Assembly: GCF_003614925.1 (NCBI RefSeq)
Contig: NZ_QYLP01000021.1
Location: forward strand, 62,001 to 126,000
Length of the DNA: 64,000 nucleotides
Origin: Arthrobacter celericrescens
Lineage (GTDB): Bacteria; Actinomycetota; Actinomycetes; Actinomycetales; Micrococcaceae
Direction: 5' to 3'
Within the stretch, counting starts at the first letter, position 1. Every line of letters starts with the position of its first letter. The notes under the pieces are model-generated. The model did no database searches, was not told the origin of the DNA, and worked only from the letters and a program-made list of their open reading frames with translations. Positions 33,545-42,630 of the stretch are shown here, piece after piece. The position numbers and the translations under genes are program-made.

Positions 33545-34797
33545 CCCGCACCCAGCCCACGCCACGGACCACCCGTTCCGCCACCACCCGTTTCCCCTCC
33601 AGCGGCAGCACGGCAGGAGCGCGACGGCGGAAGCCCCGTTGGCTGCTTGGGCTCGCTCCCTTGACGCTCATCGCCGTCTTGCTGGGCCTCTTCTCACTCT
33701 TGAACGGACCCGGCCTTGCCTCCCTGGGCCAAGGGGTGCCACCCAAGGAAGAAGTCGCGGTCGAAAACATCCGCCTGTCTCCGGGACAAATCGAGCTCAC
33801 CGTCCGCAACGAGGGCCCCGACCCGGTCTCGATAGCCCAGGTCAACGTCTCGGACTACTACGCGGCCTTCACCCAGACCGCACCCACCATGGCGCCGATG
33901 CAATCCAGCACCCTGACGGTCAGCTACCACTGGGTCGACGGCGACCCGTACGAGGTCGCCCTTGTCACCTCGGTGGGAGGCAAGATCACCGCCGTCATTG
34001 ACGCCGCGGCGCCCAGTCCGGAACGGGACGGTTCCTTCTTCGGACTCATGGGCCTACTGGGCATCTACGTCGGAGTGATTCCCGTGGCGCTGGGCATGCT
34101 CTGGATGCCGTTCATCCGGCGGTCCTCGGCTGCCTGGGTGCGCGGGCTGCTCGGCGTCACCGTCGGATTGCTGGCCTTCCTGACGTTCGATGCAACGCTG
34201 GAGGGTTTCGAGCTGGTCACCGACAACCACGCGTTCGGCGGGACGTTGGTGGTGATCCTCGGCGCCCTGGCAGCGTACCTGGCGCTTGAGGCCGTAGATG
34301 CCTGGATGCGCCGCCGCCGGGAACACGGAAACGGGCCGGCGGCCTTGCCGCCGAACCGCCTTGCCCTGCTGATCGCCGTCGGCATCGGCCTGCACAACCT
34401 GGGCGAAGGACTGGCGATCGGATCCGCGTACGCCGTCGGGTCGCTGGCACTGGGCGCCTCGCTGATCGTGGGCTTCGCGATCCACAACACCACCGAAGGC
34501 CTGGCCATCGTCACGCCGCTGGCCCGGACCCGTCCTTCCATGGTTCGCCTGGTCCTGCTGGGCCTGATCGCGGGAGCACCGGCGGTGCTCGGAGCGGTGT
34601 TCGGTGCCGCCAGCTACCAGCCCAGCCTGAGCGCTTTCCTGCTCGGACTCGGAGCCGGCGCCGTCGGCCAGGTCGCAGTGAAACTGCTGCCGCTGCTCAA
34701 AGACAACAGCGGCCGGATCATCACCCCGCTCACCGCCGGCGGAATCCTGGCGGGCATCGCGGTCATGTTCGGCACAGGCCTCCTGGTCGTGGCCTAG
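33541..34797 (+). CDS. ZIP-family metal transporter with an extracytoplasmic beta domain
   Basis: A 418-residue protein. After an N-terminal helix (about 38-55) comes a non-membrane beta-rich domain (about 68-155: VENIRLSPGQIELTVRNEG, VNVSDYYAAF), then eight hydrophobic helices of the ZIP fold (about 165-418). Metal-site motifs are GIGLHNLGEGLAIGSA and GFAIHNTTEGLAIVTPLA, the HNxxEG pair of ZIP helices IV and V. ZIP proteins import Zn, Fe or Mn. ATGA overlap with the oxidase implies a joint role in metal handling under the DtxR-type regulator. The fused domain is unusual for bacterial ZIPs. Confidence 0.9.
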   Translation: MTRTQPTPRTTRSATTRFPSSGSTAGARRRKPRWLLGLAPLTLIAVLLGLFSLLNGPGLASLGQGVPPKEEVAVENIRLSPGQIELTVRNEGPDPVSIAQVNVSDYYAAFTQTAPTMAPMQSSTLTVSYHWVDGDPYEVALVTSVGGKITAVIDAAAPSPERDGSFFGLMGLLGIYVGVIPVALGMLWMPFIRRSSAAWVRGLLGVTVGLLAFLTFDATLEGFELVTDNHAFGGTLVVILGALAAYLALEAVDAWMRRRREHGNGPAALPPNRLALLIAVGIGLHNLGEGLAIGSAYAVGSLALGASLIVGFAIHNTTEGLAIVTPLARTRPSMVRLVLLGLIAGAPAVLGAVFGAASYQPSLSAFLLGLGAGAVGQVAVKLLPLLKDNSGRIITPLTAGGILAGIAVMFGTGLLVVA

Positions 34798-34806
34798 CGA
34801 AAGTTA

Positions 34807-34870
34807 ATTCAAGAATTCTCTTGACAAGAGCATGGCACTAGGAGTCTTATTCAAGAACCTACTTGAATAA
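34807..34870 (+). promoter_or_regulatory. Promoter with two ATTCAAG-N6-CTTGA(A/C) operators
   Basis: TTATTCAAG (34847-34855) and CTTGAATAA (34862-34870) are perfect 9-bp arms around 6 nt. ATTCAAG (34807-34813) and CTTGACA (34820-34826) form a second, near-perfect copy with the same 6-nt spacer, centred 42 bp (four turns) upstream. TTGACA (34821-34826) with TCTTAT (34845-34850) 18 nt later makes a promoter whose two elements are each covered by one operator. Confidence 0.75.
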
Positions 34871-34887
34871 GAAAGGGGGCGGTGGCA

Positions 34888-35376
34888 ATGGCCACCATCC
34901 AAACTCCTCGGACACAGCAGTCCCGCCTCCGCGCAGGTGCCGCGCTCATGGCAGTCGCGGGACTCGGATTCGTCGGATATGCCGCGATCTTCTTCGTGCT
35001 CAACTTCACGGACACCTTCCTCGAACTCGGGATCGGTCCTGACCAGGTGGACAAGGGCAAGAATGAGATCGAGGCCTTCAGCCCGCAGCTGTACCACTAC
35101 ATCAGCCACCTGCACATCGCGGTCAGCGGCTTCATCGCGGCCACCGGACTGGCCGTCGCAGCCCTGTCCTGGTACGGCGTTCGCCGCGGTGAACGGTGGG
35201 CCTTCGGCACGGCCGTCGCCGTTCCCGTCGTCGGCCTCGCCGTTGCCCTGCCGGCCCACTACCCTTGGGGCCTGGCGACCCTCGGACACCTCGGCCTGAT
35301 CTACCTCGCCGTCCTCATCTTCCTGGTCGGAGTCGTGCTGGCATTCACGGCCATGAGAAGCCCAGCGAAGGCGTAA
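34888..35376 (+). CDS. Four-helix membrane protein of unknown function
   Basis: A 162-residue protein with four hydrophobic helices (about 18-40, 75-97, 105-125, 130-152). The loop after helix 1 is acidic (FTDTFLELGIGPDQVDKGKNEIEAF), and YHYISHLHIA places several histidines at the start of helix 2. ATG 34888 follows AAAGGGGG by 8 nt and is preferred to GTG 34882. I do not recognise the family. It is the first gene after the paired operators and is followed by the MFS gene, so it belongs to the inducible unit. Confidence 0.75.
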   Translation: MATIQTPRTQQSRLRAGAALMAVAGLGFVGYAAIFFVLNFTDTFLELGIGPDQVDKGKNEIEAFSPQLYHYISHLHIAVSGFIAATGLAVAALSWYGVRRGERWAFGTAVAVPVVGLAVALPAHYPWGLATLGHLGLIYLAVLIFLVGVVLAFTAMRSPAKA

Positions 35377-35462
35377 CGCACCAGTTGCCATCGGCGCGAA
35401 CACCCCGGACTGGAGGAGATCACGCACCCAAAAGAGCCAAGCACTCCCCGGAACCGGGGCCG

Positions 35463-36740
35463 GTGCTGGGGCTGCGCCAGAACCTGGCCCAGTTCATCCT
35501 GCTCATCGCCGTCAACGCTTTGGTCGGCGGCACCCTCGGCCAGGAAAGGACCATCCTGCCTCTGCTGGCCGGCGGTGTCTTTCACCTCGACCGCTACACC
35601 AGCGCCCTGACGTACATCCTCGCCTTCGGTCTGTCCAAGGCGGCGATGAACTACTTCGCCGGGACCCTCTCGGACCGGTTCGGCCGCAAGCCGGTACTCG
35701 TGGCTGGATGGCTGGCAGCGATCCCAGTTCCGTTCCTGCTCATCTTCGGGCAGGCCTGGGCATGGATCGTGGGGGCAAACGTGCTCCTGGGCATCAGCCA
35801 GGGACTGACGTGGTCCACTACCGTGATGATGAAGATGGACCTCGTGGGCCCGTCCCGGCGGGGACTTGCCATGGGCCTGAACGAGGCGGCAGGCTACCTG
35901 GGCGTCGCGGCCACCGCCCTGGCCACCGGTTACCTCGCCTCCGAATACGGCCTCCGGCCAGCCCCGTTCCTTCTTGGCGCGGCCTTCATCGGCCTCGGCT
36001 TGGGGCTGTCCGTCGTGACCGTGCGCGAAACCCGCGGCCATTCCCTCCTTGAGGCCCGCGCCCACGTCGATGCCAACGAGCACGCACACGGCGGGCTCAC
36101 GGACCGGCAGGTCTTTACCCTGACCAGCTTCCGCGACCGTTCCCTCTCGTCGGTTAGCCAGGCCGGCATGGTGAACAACCTCAACGACGGCCTCGCCTGG
36201 GGCCTCTTTCCGGTCCTGTTTGCCGGCGCCGGGCTGAACCTTGGTCAAATCGGCATTCTCGCCGCTACCTATCCAGCCGTGTGGGGCGCCGGGCAGCTCT
36301 TTACCGGGGCGGCTTCGGACCGGTGGGGGCGGAAGTGGCTCATCGTCGCCGGCATGCTCACCCAGTCCGTGGGACTCGCCACCGCTGCAGCCTCGCACAG
36401 CTTCAGGCCGTGGCTGGCCTCGGCGGTACTCCTGGGAGTGGGGACGGCGATGGTGTACCCGACGCTGCTCGCCGCCATCGGCGACGTCGCCCACCCTGCC
36501 TGGCGGGCCCGCTCTGTCGGCGTCTACCGGCTCTGGCGCGACGGCGGTTTCGCCGTCGGGGCCCTCCTGTCCGGCCTCCTCGCGGACCTGTACGGGATCC
36601 CCGCCGCCATCGTTGCCGTCGCCGCTGTCACTGCAGCCTCCGGCCTGCTCGTCGCCTTCCGGATGCGCGGCAATGACCATGCACCAAAGGTTGAAGGGCC
36701 GGCACCCGCGGGATCCTCCGCAGGCACCGGCCCTTCGTAG
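35463..36740 (+). CDS. Major facilitator superfamily transporter
   Basis: About 425 residues and twelve helices. MFS loops are visible: LSDRFGRKPVLVAGW between helices 2 and 3, and ASDRWGRKWLIVAG in the second half. LGLRQNLAQF through TYTSALTYI is where related transporters begin. The start is uncertain: a strong GGAGGAG at 35412-35418 is not followed by any start codon in this frame, so I place it at GTG 35463; TTG 35385 is an alternative. It may export a metal complex or drug; the preceding small membrane gene and operators set its regulation. A hairpin overlaps its 3' end. Confidence 0.8.
   Translation: MLGLRQNLAQFILLIAVNALVGGTLGQERTILPLLAGGVFHLDRYTSALTYILAFGLSKAAMNYFAGTLSDRFGRKPVLVAGWLAAIPVPFLLIFGQAWAWIVGANVLLGISQGLTWSTTVMMKMDLVGPSRRGLAMGLNEAAGYLGVAATALATGYLASEYGLRPAPFLLGAAFIGLGLGLSVVTVRETRGHSLLEARAHVDANEHAHGGLTDRQVFTLTSFRDRSLSSVSQAGMVNNLNDGLAWGLFPVLFAGAGLNLGQIGILAATYPAVWGAGQLFTGAASDRWGRKWLIVAGMLTQSVGLATAAASHSFRPWLASAVLLGVGTAMVYPTLLAAIGDVAHPAWRARSVGVYRLWRDGGFAVGALLSGLLADLYGIPAAIVAVAAVTAASGLLVAFRMRGNDHAPKVEGPAPAGSSAGTGPS
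36693..36736. terminator. Hairpin at the 3' end of the MFS gene
   Basis: GAAGGGCCGG (36693-36702) is exactly complementary to CCGGCCCTTC (36727-36736). It overlaps the last codons of the MFS gene and lies about 20 nt from the convergent binding-protein stop, so it may terminate both transcripts. No T-run is present. Confidence 0.5.
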
Positions 36741-36757
36741 TTACGGCGTGGAAGTGG

Positions 36758-38464
36758 TTACTTCTTTTCCCAGCCGATGGTAGTCCAGTCCGGAACGTTG
36801 GACAGGCTCTTGAACAGGGACGGGCCGTAGTTGGCCAGGCCCTTGTGGACGAACTGGATCTCCGGTCCGTTCATCACCACACCCATGGAGTAGTACTTCT
36901 CCATGTGCTTCTTCTCGACCTCCATGGCGGCCTTGTTGCGCTCGCCGTTGTCCTCGATGCTGGACAGCTTGGCGATCTCTGCGTCCAGCTCGGCGTCGCC
37001 CAGGCCGTTCTCGTTGGTCTTGAAGTCGTAGTACTGCTTCACGGCGTCGGTGGCGTCGGAGCCCACGGTGTAGCCGGAGATGGTCATGTCGAACTCGCGG
37101 GAGCCGATGATCTTGCCGAATTCGGCGTCGCCCTTCTGATCGATTCCAACGTCCATGCCCGCAGCCTGGAGCTGCTTCTGCACGGTCTGGGTGGTGGCCA
37201 GCGAGGTGGGGTCGTCACCGAAGTTGGTGATCTTGAAGGCCACGGGCTTGCCGTCCTTCTCCATGACGCCCTTGCTGTTCGGTGCGTAGCCGGCGTCGGT
37301 GAGGATCTTCTTCGCCGCGTCCGGGCCGCTTTCCTTGACCGGGTAGTTGTCCTGGTAGTTCTTGGAGAACGGCATCAGCATCATCGACCCCGAGCTCTCC
37401 TCTTCCCAGTTCAGGCCGTTGAAGCGCACCTTGCGGATGGCTTCGCGGTCGACGGCGGCGAACACGGCCTTGCGGACGGCGACGTCGGTGAGCGAGGAAC
37501 GCTTGGCATTCAGGTTCAGGCCGCCGGCGAAGAGCCTCTGGCCGCGGCGGATGTCGGTGTCCTTCGTGCCTTCGAGCTGCTTGTAACGGGTGAGGGTGCG
37601 GCCGCTGGTGGCGTCGATTTCACCGTTCTTGAAGGCGGCGATGGTGGCGCTGGGCTCCATCTGGCGGAAGACCACCTTGGAGAGCACCGGCTTGGCGCCC
37701 CACCACTTGTCATTGGGAACGATCACCACGGTCTTGGCGGCGGCGTCGTAGTTCTCCACCTTGAACGGGCCGGCCATCCACTCGGGGTGCATGTTGCCGG
37801 TAAAGCCGGTGTTGAACACCTCCGGGGTGTTCACCTTCGGGTGGATCAGGCCGGTGAACAGGGCGTCAAGCGGGTAAACGGGCTGGGTGGTGGTGACAAT
37901 GACTTCCTTGTCATTGGCGCCAGCCTTGACCGAATCCACGAATTCGTACGCACCGGAGGACACGATGTCGATGTCCTTGTTCTTGCCCTGGAGCATCTTC
38001 CAGGTGTTCTGGAAGGTCTTCACGTCGATCGGGGTGCCGTCGTTGAAGGTGGCCTTCTCGTTGATCTTGATGGTGACGGTCTGCTCGCCGTTCTTGACCT
38101 CGCTCTTGACCTCTTCGCAGAAGTCCTTGTTCGGCGTCGCGGTGCCGTCGTAGTCGAAGTTCCAGCAGCCCCAGGTGCCGGCGCCGTCGATCGGGCGGTG
38201 CAGGGCGGTGTTGTCCGAGCTGTTGCCCACGTTGGAGAAGCCGTTGAAGTCCGGGCCGATGTTGCCCAGGGCGAGGGTCAGCGTGCCGCCCTGTTCGAGG
38301 TCCTTCGGGTCCTTCTCGTTGATGCTGATGAGCTTGCTGATGTCGCCGCCGGCCGACTGCGCCTTTTGGGATTCCGGACCGGACGACGGCGTGCCGCCGC
38401 CGCATGCGGTCAGCATCAGCGCCGAGGCGATCGCCACGCCGCTGAGGGTCAGGTACTTCTTCAT
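36758..38464 (-). CDS. Family 5 solute-binding lipoprotein, second Dpp transporter
   Basis: A 568-residue lipoprotein with lipobox LTAC (Cys21) and a family 5 fold: GTLTLALGNIGPDFNGFSN, VTIKINEKATFNDGTPIDVKTFQNTWKML and ATIAAFKNGEIDATSG. It contains a WGCWNFD / CEE cysteine pair (about 120-140) that may form a disulfide. It is the last gene of a four-gene operon. Family 5 proteins bind oligopeptides or similar ligands; nothing nearby narrows this further. Confidence 0.92.
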   Translation of the reverse strand: MKKYLTLSGVAIASALMLTACGGGTPSSGPESQKAQSAGGDISKLISINEKDPKDLEQGGTLTLALGNIGPDFNGFSNVGNSSDNTALHRPIDGAGTWGCWNFDYDGTATPNKDFCEEVKSEVKNGEQTVTIKINEKATFNDGTPIDVKTFQNTWKMLQGKNKDIDIVSSGAYEFVDSVKAGANDKEVIVTTTQPVYPLDALFTGLIHPKVNTPEVFNTGFTGNMHPEWMAGPFKVENYDAAAKTVVIVPNDKWWGAKPVLSKVVFRQMEPSATIAAFKNGEIDATSGRTLTRYKQLEGTKDTDIRRGQRLFAGGLNLNAKRSSLTDVAVRKAVFAAVDREAIRKVRFNGLNWEEESSGSMMLMPFSKNYQDNYPVKESGPDAAKKILTDAGYAPNSKGVMEKDGKPVAFKITNFGDDPTSLATTQTVQKQLQAAGMDVGIDQKGDAEFGKIIGSREFDMTISGYTVGSDATDAVKQYYDFKTNENGLGDAELDAEIAKLSSIEDNGERNKAAMEVEKKHMEKYYSMGVVMNGPEIQFVHKGLANYGPSLFKSLSNVPDWTTIGWEKK

Positions 38465-38506
38465 AGTGTTCCCTTCAGTACTTGCTTGTTTGCAGAGGAT
38501 GAAGCT

Positions 38507-40675
38507 TCAGGCGTGCACCACGAGCATGTCGGCGTCGATCTCGCCGTCCGGGAAGAAGCAGGCGAACTGCTGGGCTTCCTCGGCTGCCAGAGCCGGCTCG
38601 AGCGTGAGGCACTTGTCCCGCTTCTCCCGCGGGAGGGCGGCGAAGACGGGGCAGCGCGTGGCGAAGTTGCAGCCCTGGGGCGCGTCCAGCGGGCTGGGCA
38701 GGTCGCCCTGCAGGATGATCCGCTCGCGGGTCCGTTCCAGCTCAGGGTCCGGGACCGGGATGGCCGAGAGGAGCGCGCGGGTGTAGGGGTGGCGCGGGTT
38801 GTCGAAGACCTGGTCCACGTCGCCCATTTCCACGATCTTGCCCAGGTACATCACGGCCACCCGGTTGGAGATGTGCCGCACCACGGACAGATCGTGCGCC
38901 ACCATGAGGTAGCTGAGGCCGAGCTCGGCGCGGAGCTGGTCCAGGAGGTTGATGACGCCGGCCTGCACGGAGACGTCGAGGGCCGAGACCGGCTCGTCAA
39001 GCACCACCAGCTTCGGGTTCACGGCGAGCGCCCGGGCGATGCCGATGCGCTGGCGCTGGCCGCCGGAGAACTGGTTGGGGAAGCGGTTCACATGGTCGGG
39101 CTGCAGCCCCACCAGCCGCATCAGCTCCATGATGCGTTTCCGGATGGCGTCCTTGGGCATGCCAAGGTTCTCCAGCGGCTCTGCCAGGACCTCGTAGACC
39201 GTGAAGCGCGGGTCCAGGGCGCCGGTGGGGTCCTGGAAGACCATCTGCATTTCCTTGCGCATGGCCTGCTTGGTCTTGCCGTCCGTGGCGGCCTTGTTGC
39301 TGACGCCGCCGATCACCACCTCGCCGTCCTGGTCCGGATGGAACTCCATGATTTCCAGCAGGGTGGTGGTCTTGCCGCAGCCCGATTCGCCCACGATCGA
39401 AAGGCATTCGCCCTCGCGGATGTCGAAGCTCAGCCCGTCCACGGCCTTGACCGTGCCGATGCGCCGCTTGAAAAGGGACCCCTTCAGCAACGGAAAATAC
39501 TTCTTCACGTCCTTGAGCTCCAGGACCGTTGCCCGCCCGTCCCGGCTGACGCCGTCGAACTTTGACACCGGAACCGGGGGCGCGTGGAAGATGCGGTGCG
39601 CGTCCACGCCGTCGAGCGTGCCGCTCTTGATGCACGCGGCCCGGTGGCCGCCGGTGCCGCCGTCGACGGCAAGCAGGGCGGGCTCGGCCGTGCGGCATTC
39701 ATCGCTCGCCAGCGGGCAGCGCGCCGCGAACGAGCAGCCGGTGACGGCGTTGATCAGGTTGGGCGGGGTGCCCTCGATCGGCACCAGCGAGCTTTTCTGC
39801 GAAGTGTCCACGCGCGGAACCGCGCCCAGCAGGCCCAGGGTGTAGGGCATGCGCGGCCGGTAGTAGATGTCCTCCACAGTGCCGGTTTCCACGGGCTTGC
39901 CGGCGTACATCACCATGATGTCGTCCGCCATGCCCGCCACCACGCCGAGGTCGTGGGTGATCATCACGACGGCGGCCCCGGTCTCCTCCTGCGCGGCGTG
40001 CAGCACTTCCAGGACCTGGGCCTGGATGGTCACGTCGAGGGCCGTCGTCGGCTCGTCCGCGATCAGCACCCGCGGATCGTTGGCGATCGCGATGGCGATC
40101 ATGACGCGCTGGCGCATGCCGCCGGAGAACTCGTGCGGGAAGGACTTCAGCCGGGCCTGCGGGCTGGGGATGCCCACCATGGCCAGGAGCTCGACGGCGC
40201 GGGCCTCTTTCGCGCGGCTGCTCATACCCGGGTTGTGGACCGTGAGCGCCTCGATGATCTGGTGGCCCACCGTGTACACCGGGGTCAACGAGGACAGCGG
40301 GTCCTGGAACACCATGGCGATGTGGCTGCCGCGGTGCCTGCACATGGCTTTGTCGCCCAGGCCCAGCAGTTCCTTGCCCTTGAAGCGCACGGATCCGCTG
40401 ATGTCCGCGGTTTCCGGCAGCAGGCCCATGATCGCCATGGAGGTCACGGACTTGCCGGAGCCGGATTCGCCCACGATGCCCAGGGTCTTGCCCGCCATCA
40501 GGTCGAAGTCCACGCCGCGGACCGCGTGCACCACGCCGTTCTCCGAGTTGAAGCGGACGTTCAGGTCCCGGACGCTGAGGACCGCGTCGCCGGGGGCGTA
40601 CAGTCCGGCGTCGCGGAGGCGATCGGCAGGCTGGCGCTCGACGACGGACGGCTGGGTGGTGATGTCGCTGCTCAT
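38507..40675 (-). CDS. Fused DppD-DppF ABC transporter ATPase
   Basis: A 722-residue protein carrying two complete ATPase domains. N-half (about 28-345): Walker A GIVGESGSGKS, signature FSGGMRQRVMIAIA, Walker B LIADEPTTALD. C-half (about 385-690): Walker A SIVGESGCGKTT, signature FSGGQRQRIGIARAL, Walker B LVVLDEPVSALD. Each half keeps the oligopeptide C-terminal extension with clustered cysteines (CSFAARCPLASDEC and CNFATRCPVF). Most systems use two separate genes; the fusion fixes a 1:1 heterodimer. It overlaps the DppC-like gene by ATGA. Confidence 0.94.
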   Translation of the reverse strand: MSSDITTQPSVVERQPADRLRDAGLYAPGDAVLSVRDLNVRFNSENGVVHAVRGVDFDLMAGKTLGIVGESGSGKSVTSMAIMGLLPETADISGSVRFKGKELLGLGDKAMCRHRGSHIAMVFQDPLSSLTPVYTVGHQIIEALTVHNPGMSSRAKEARAVELLAMVGIPSPQARLKSFPHEFSGGMRQRVMIAIAIANDPRVLIADEPTTALDVTIQAQVLEVLHAAQEETGAAVVMITHDLGVVAGMADDIMVMYAGKPVETGTVEDIYYRPRMPYTLGLLGAVPRVDTSQKSSLVPIEGTPPNLINAVTGCSFAARCPLASDECRTAEPALLAVDGGTGGHRAACIKSGTLDGVDAHRIFHAPPVPVSKFDGVSRDGRATVLELKDVKKYFPLLKGSLFKRRIGTVKAVDGLSFDIREGECLSIVGESGCGKTTTLLEIMEFHPDQDGEVVIGGVSNKAATDGKTKQAMRKEMQMVFQDPTGALDPRFTVYEVLAEPLENLGMPKDAIRKRIMELMRLVGLQPDHVNRFPNQFSGGQRQRIGIARALAVNPKLVVLDEPVSALDVSVQAGVINLLDQLRAELGLSYLMVAHDLSVVRHISNRVAVMYLGKIVEMGDVDQVFDNPRHPYTRALLSAIPVPDPELERTRERIILQGDLPSPLDAPQGCNFATRCPVFAALPREKRDKCLTLEPALAAEEAQQFACFFPDGEIDADMLVVHA

Positions 40676-41622
40676 TTGGTCTTCTTCTTTGTTGAGGCGC
40701 GGCCGATCGAGGTGGAGCTGGGATCGAACGCGTCCCGCAGGCCGTCGTTCATCATGGCCAGCGAGCCGGTCAGCAGGAACATGACGGTCAGCGGCACCCA
40801 GAACATCCAGGGGAAGGAGGACACCTGGCCGGTGGCGCCGCCGATCAGCACGCCGAGGCTGACGTCGGGCAGCTTGATGCCGATGCCGATGTAGGAGAAC
40901 GCCACCTCGGCGAGGATGGCGCCGGTGATGCCGCGGGTGAAGTCGAGCACCAGGAGGGAGCCGATGTTCGGGACCAGGTGGCGGCGGACGATCCGCATGG
41001 ACGGCACGCCCATGTACTTGGCCGCCTTCACGTAGTCCCGCTGCATGAGGGACATGGCCAGCGAGCGGACCAGCCGGGCGGTTCCCATCCAGCTGAAGAA
41101 CAGCAGGACGGCGATCAGCAGCAGCCAGCTCGGCAGTTCCTTGAGGCTCTGGCCGCCGCCGCTCGTGGCGACCGCGACCACCAGGATGGCGGGCATCATG
41201 ATGAGCGCTTCGAGGATGAAGAGCATCACCGAGTCCACCTTGCCGCCGAAGAACGCCATGCTGCAGCCGTAGACCGCGGAGATGAGCACGGACAGTCCGC
41301 CCACGATCAGGCCGATGAGGATGGAGACCCGGGTTCCCTCGACCACCAGCGCCAGGAGGTCGATGCCAGCCTGGGAGGTGCCCAGCAGGTGCTCGGGCGA
41401 GGGGCCCATGCCGATGTTGAGGGGATCGATGGTTTCCTTGTCCCAGGTGGTGAGGAAACCACCGAACAAGGAGAAAGCGAACAGCACCAGGAAGATGGCC
41501 AGGCCGGCCACGGCAGTCTTGTTCCGCATGAAGCGGCGGAAGATGATGCGGCCTTTACCGATGACGACGTCGGCCGCCCGGGCTTCGTCGATTTCTGCGA
41601 CAGGATCGATAAGGTTCGTCAT
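40672..41622 (-). CDS. Dpp/Opp-type permease (DppC-like), second transporter
   Basis: A 316-residue permease: first helix at about 37-57, then LGTSQAGIDLLALVVEGTRVS, typical of DppC, then five more helices. The EAA-loop SLMQRDYVKAAKYMGVPSMRIVRRHLVPN lies at about 195-223, and the lysine-rich tail ends STKKKTK. ATG 41622 overlaps the DppB stop (TAATG); a longer upstream frame overlaps dppB in another frame and is discarded. Confidence 0.92.
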   Translation of the reverse strand: MTNLIDPVAEIDEARAADVVIGKGRIIFRRFMRNKTAVAGLAIFLVLFAFSLFGGFLTTWDKETIDPLNIGMGPSPEHLLGTSQAGIDLLALVVEGTRVSILIGLIVGGLSVLISAVYGCSMAFFGGKVDSVMLFILEALIMMPAILVVAVATSGGGQSLKELPSWLLLIAVLLFFSWMGTARLVRSLAMSLMQRDYVKAAKYMGVPSMRIVRRHLVPNIGSLLVLDFTRGITGAILAEVAFSYIGIGIKLPDVSLGVLIGGATGQVSSFPWMFWVPLTVMFLLTGSLAMMNDGLRDAFDPSSTSIGRASTKKKTK

Positions 41623-42626
41623 TACTGGGCCCTCACTCGCGGATCGACCAGGGTGGTGGCGAAGTCGGCCAGGATGGCGCCGATGGCGAAGATCACCGAG
41701 CCGTAGGCCAGCATGGCGGTGGCCACGTTGACGTCCTGTTTGCCGATCGCGTCGATGCTCCACAGGCCCACGCCGGGCCACGCGAAGATGGCTTCGGCGA
41801 AGAAACCGCCGGTGAAGATCGCGGGGATGGTGAAGGCGATGCTCTGCGCCACCGGGATGAAGGACACCCGCAGGGCGTGCCGGGTGATGGCATGGTTCCG
41901 GGTGAGTCCCTTGGCCCGGGCGGTGCGGACGAAGTCGGCGTTGACGTTGTCCAGCAGGTACTGACGCTGGGCGATCTGGTACCCCGCCCAGCCGAACACG
42001 GTCATCGCGAAGGTGGGCACGGCGTAGTGGGCCACCAGGTCGACGAACGCCGGCCAGCCGGGCTCGATTCCCGGCGTCGAGATGCCGGTGACGAAGAAGA
42101 TGCGCTCCCCCACGGCGTCGTTGACGCCGATGGCTCCCAACTGCACCAGGAAGTAGGCGATCGGGGCGGGCAGGATGTGCACCAGGTAGCTGTAGGAGGT
42201 GATGGCGCGGTCCTGGAACTTGTACTGCCGGGCCGCCGAATACACGCCCAGGGCCACGCCGATGATGAGCGTGAGGATGATCGATGCGAGGAAGAGCCGG
42301 GTGGAAATCATCACGCGGTCCGCGAATTCGGCGTTCACGTAGGCGCCGTTGGGGCTGCGGCCCCAGTCCCAGCGGGTGAGGATGCCGCCGAGCCACTGGA
42401 CGTAGCGTTCCCAGGGATTCAGGTTGGGGTCCAGGCCCAGGAGGCGGAAGGAGTTGGCCACCTGCTCGGGGGTGGGCCGCGGGATCTTTTCCTGTTCCAG
42501 CAGCGCGGGCTTGAGCGAGCTCACTGCCAGGAAGTATCCGGCCGACGTGGTCAGGAAGATCATCACCACGTAGATGAGGGCACGTTTGCCCAGATAGCGG
42601 AGCATCTGCATCCAATCGTGAAACAT
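41622..42626 (-). CDS. Dpp/Opp-type permease (DppB-like), second transporter
   Basis: A 334-residue permease: first helix at about 16-35, a long extracytoplasmic region (about 36-100, with NPWERYVQWLGGIL), then five helices and the RTARAKGLTRNHAITRHALRVSFIPV EAA-loop (about 236-261). Ends with FATTLVDPRVRAQ as DppB proteins do. It is the first gene of the operon. Its start lies only 11 nt from a near-perfect 22-bp palindrome, which probably controls the unit. Confidence 0.92.
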   Translation of the reverse strand: MFHDWMQMLRYLGKRALIYVVMIFLTTSAGYFLAVSSLKPALLEQEKIPRPTPEQVANSFRLLGLDPNLNPWERYVQWLGGILTRWDWGRSPNGAYVNAEFADRVMISTRLFLASIILTLIIGVALGVYSAARQYKFQDRAITSYSYLVHILPAPIAYFLVQLGAIGVNDAVGERIFFVTGISTPGIEPGWPAFVDLVAHYAVPTFAMTVFGWAGYQIAQRQYLLDNVNADFVRTARAKGLTRNHAITRHALRVSFIPVAQSIAFTIPAIFTGGFFAEAIFAWPGVGLWSIDAIGKQDVNVATAMLAYGSVIFAIGAILADFATTLVDPRVRAQ

Positions 42627-42630
42627 TAAC

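Noticed and set aside
36845-39565. A 906-codon open frame on the plus strand opposite the second Dpp binding protein and ATPase genes
   Set aside because: It is antisense to two clear genes and is rich in Gly/His/Val/Asp/Leu, the usual composition of a shadow frame in high-GC DNA.
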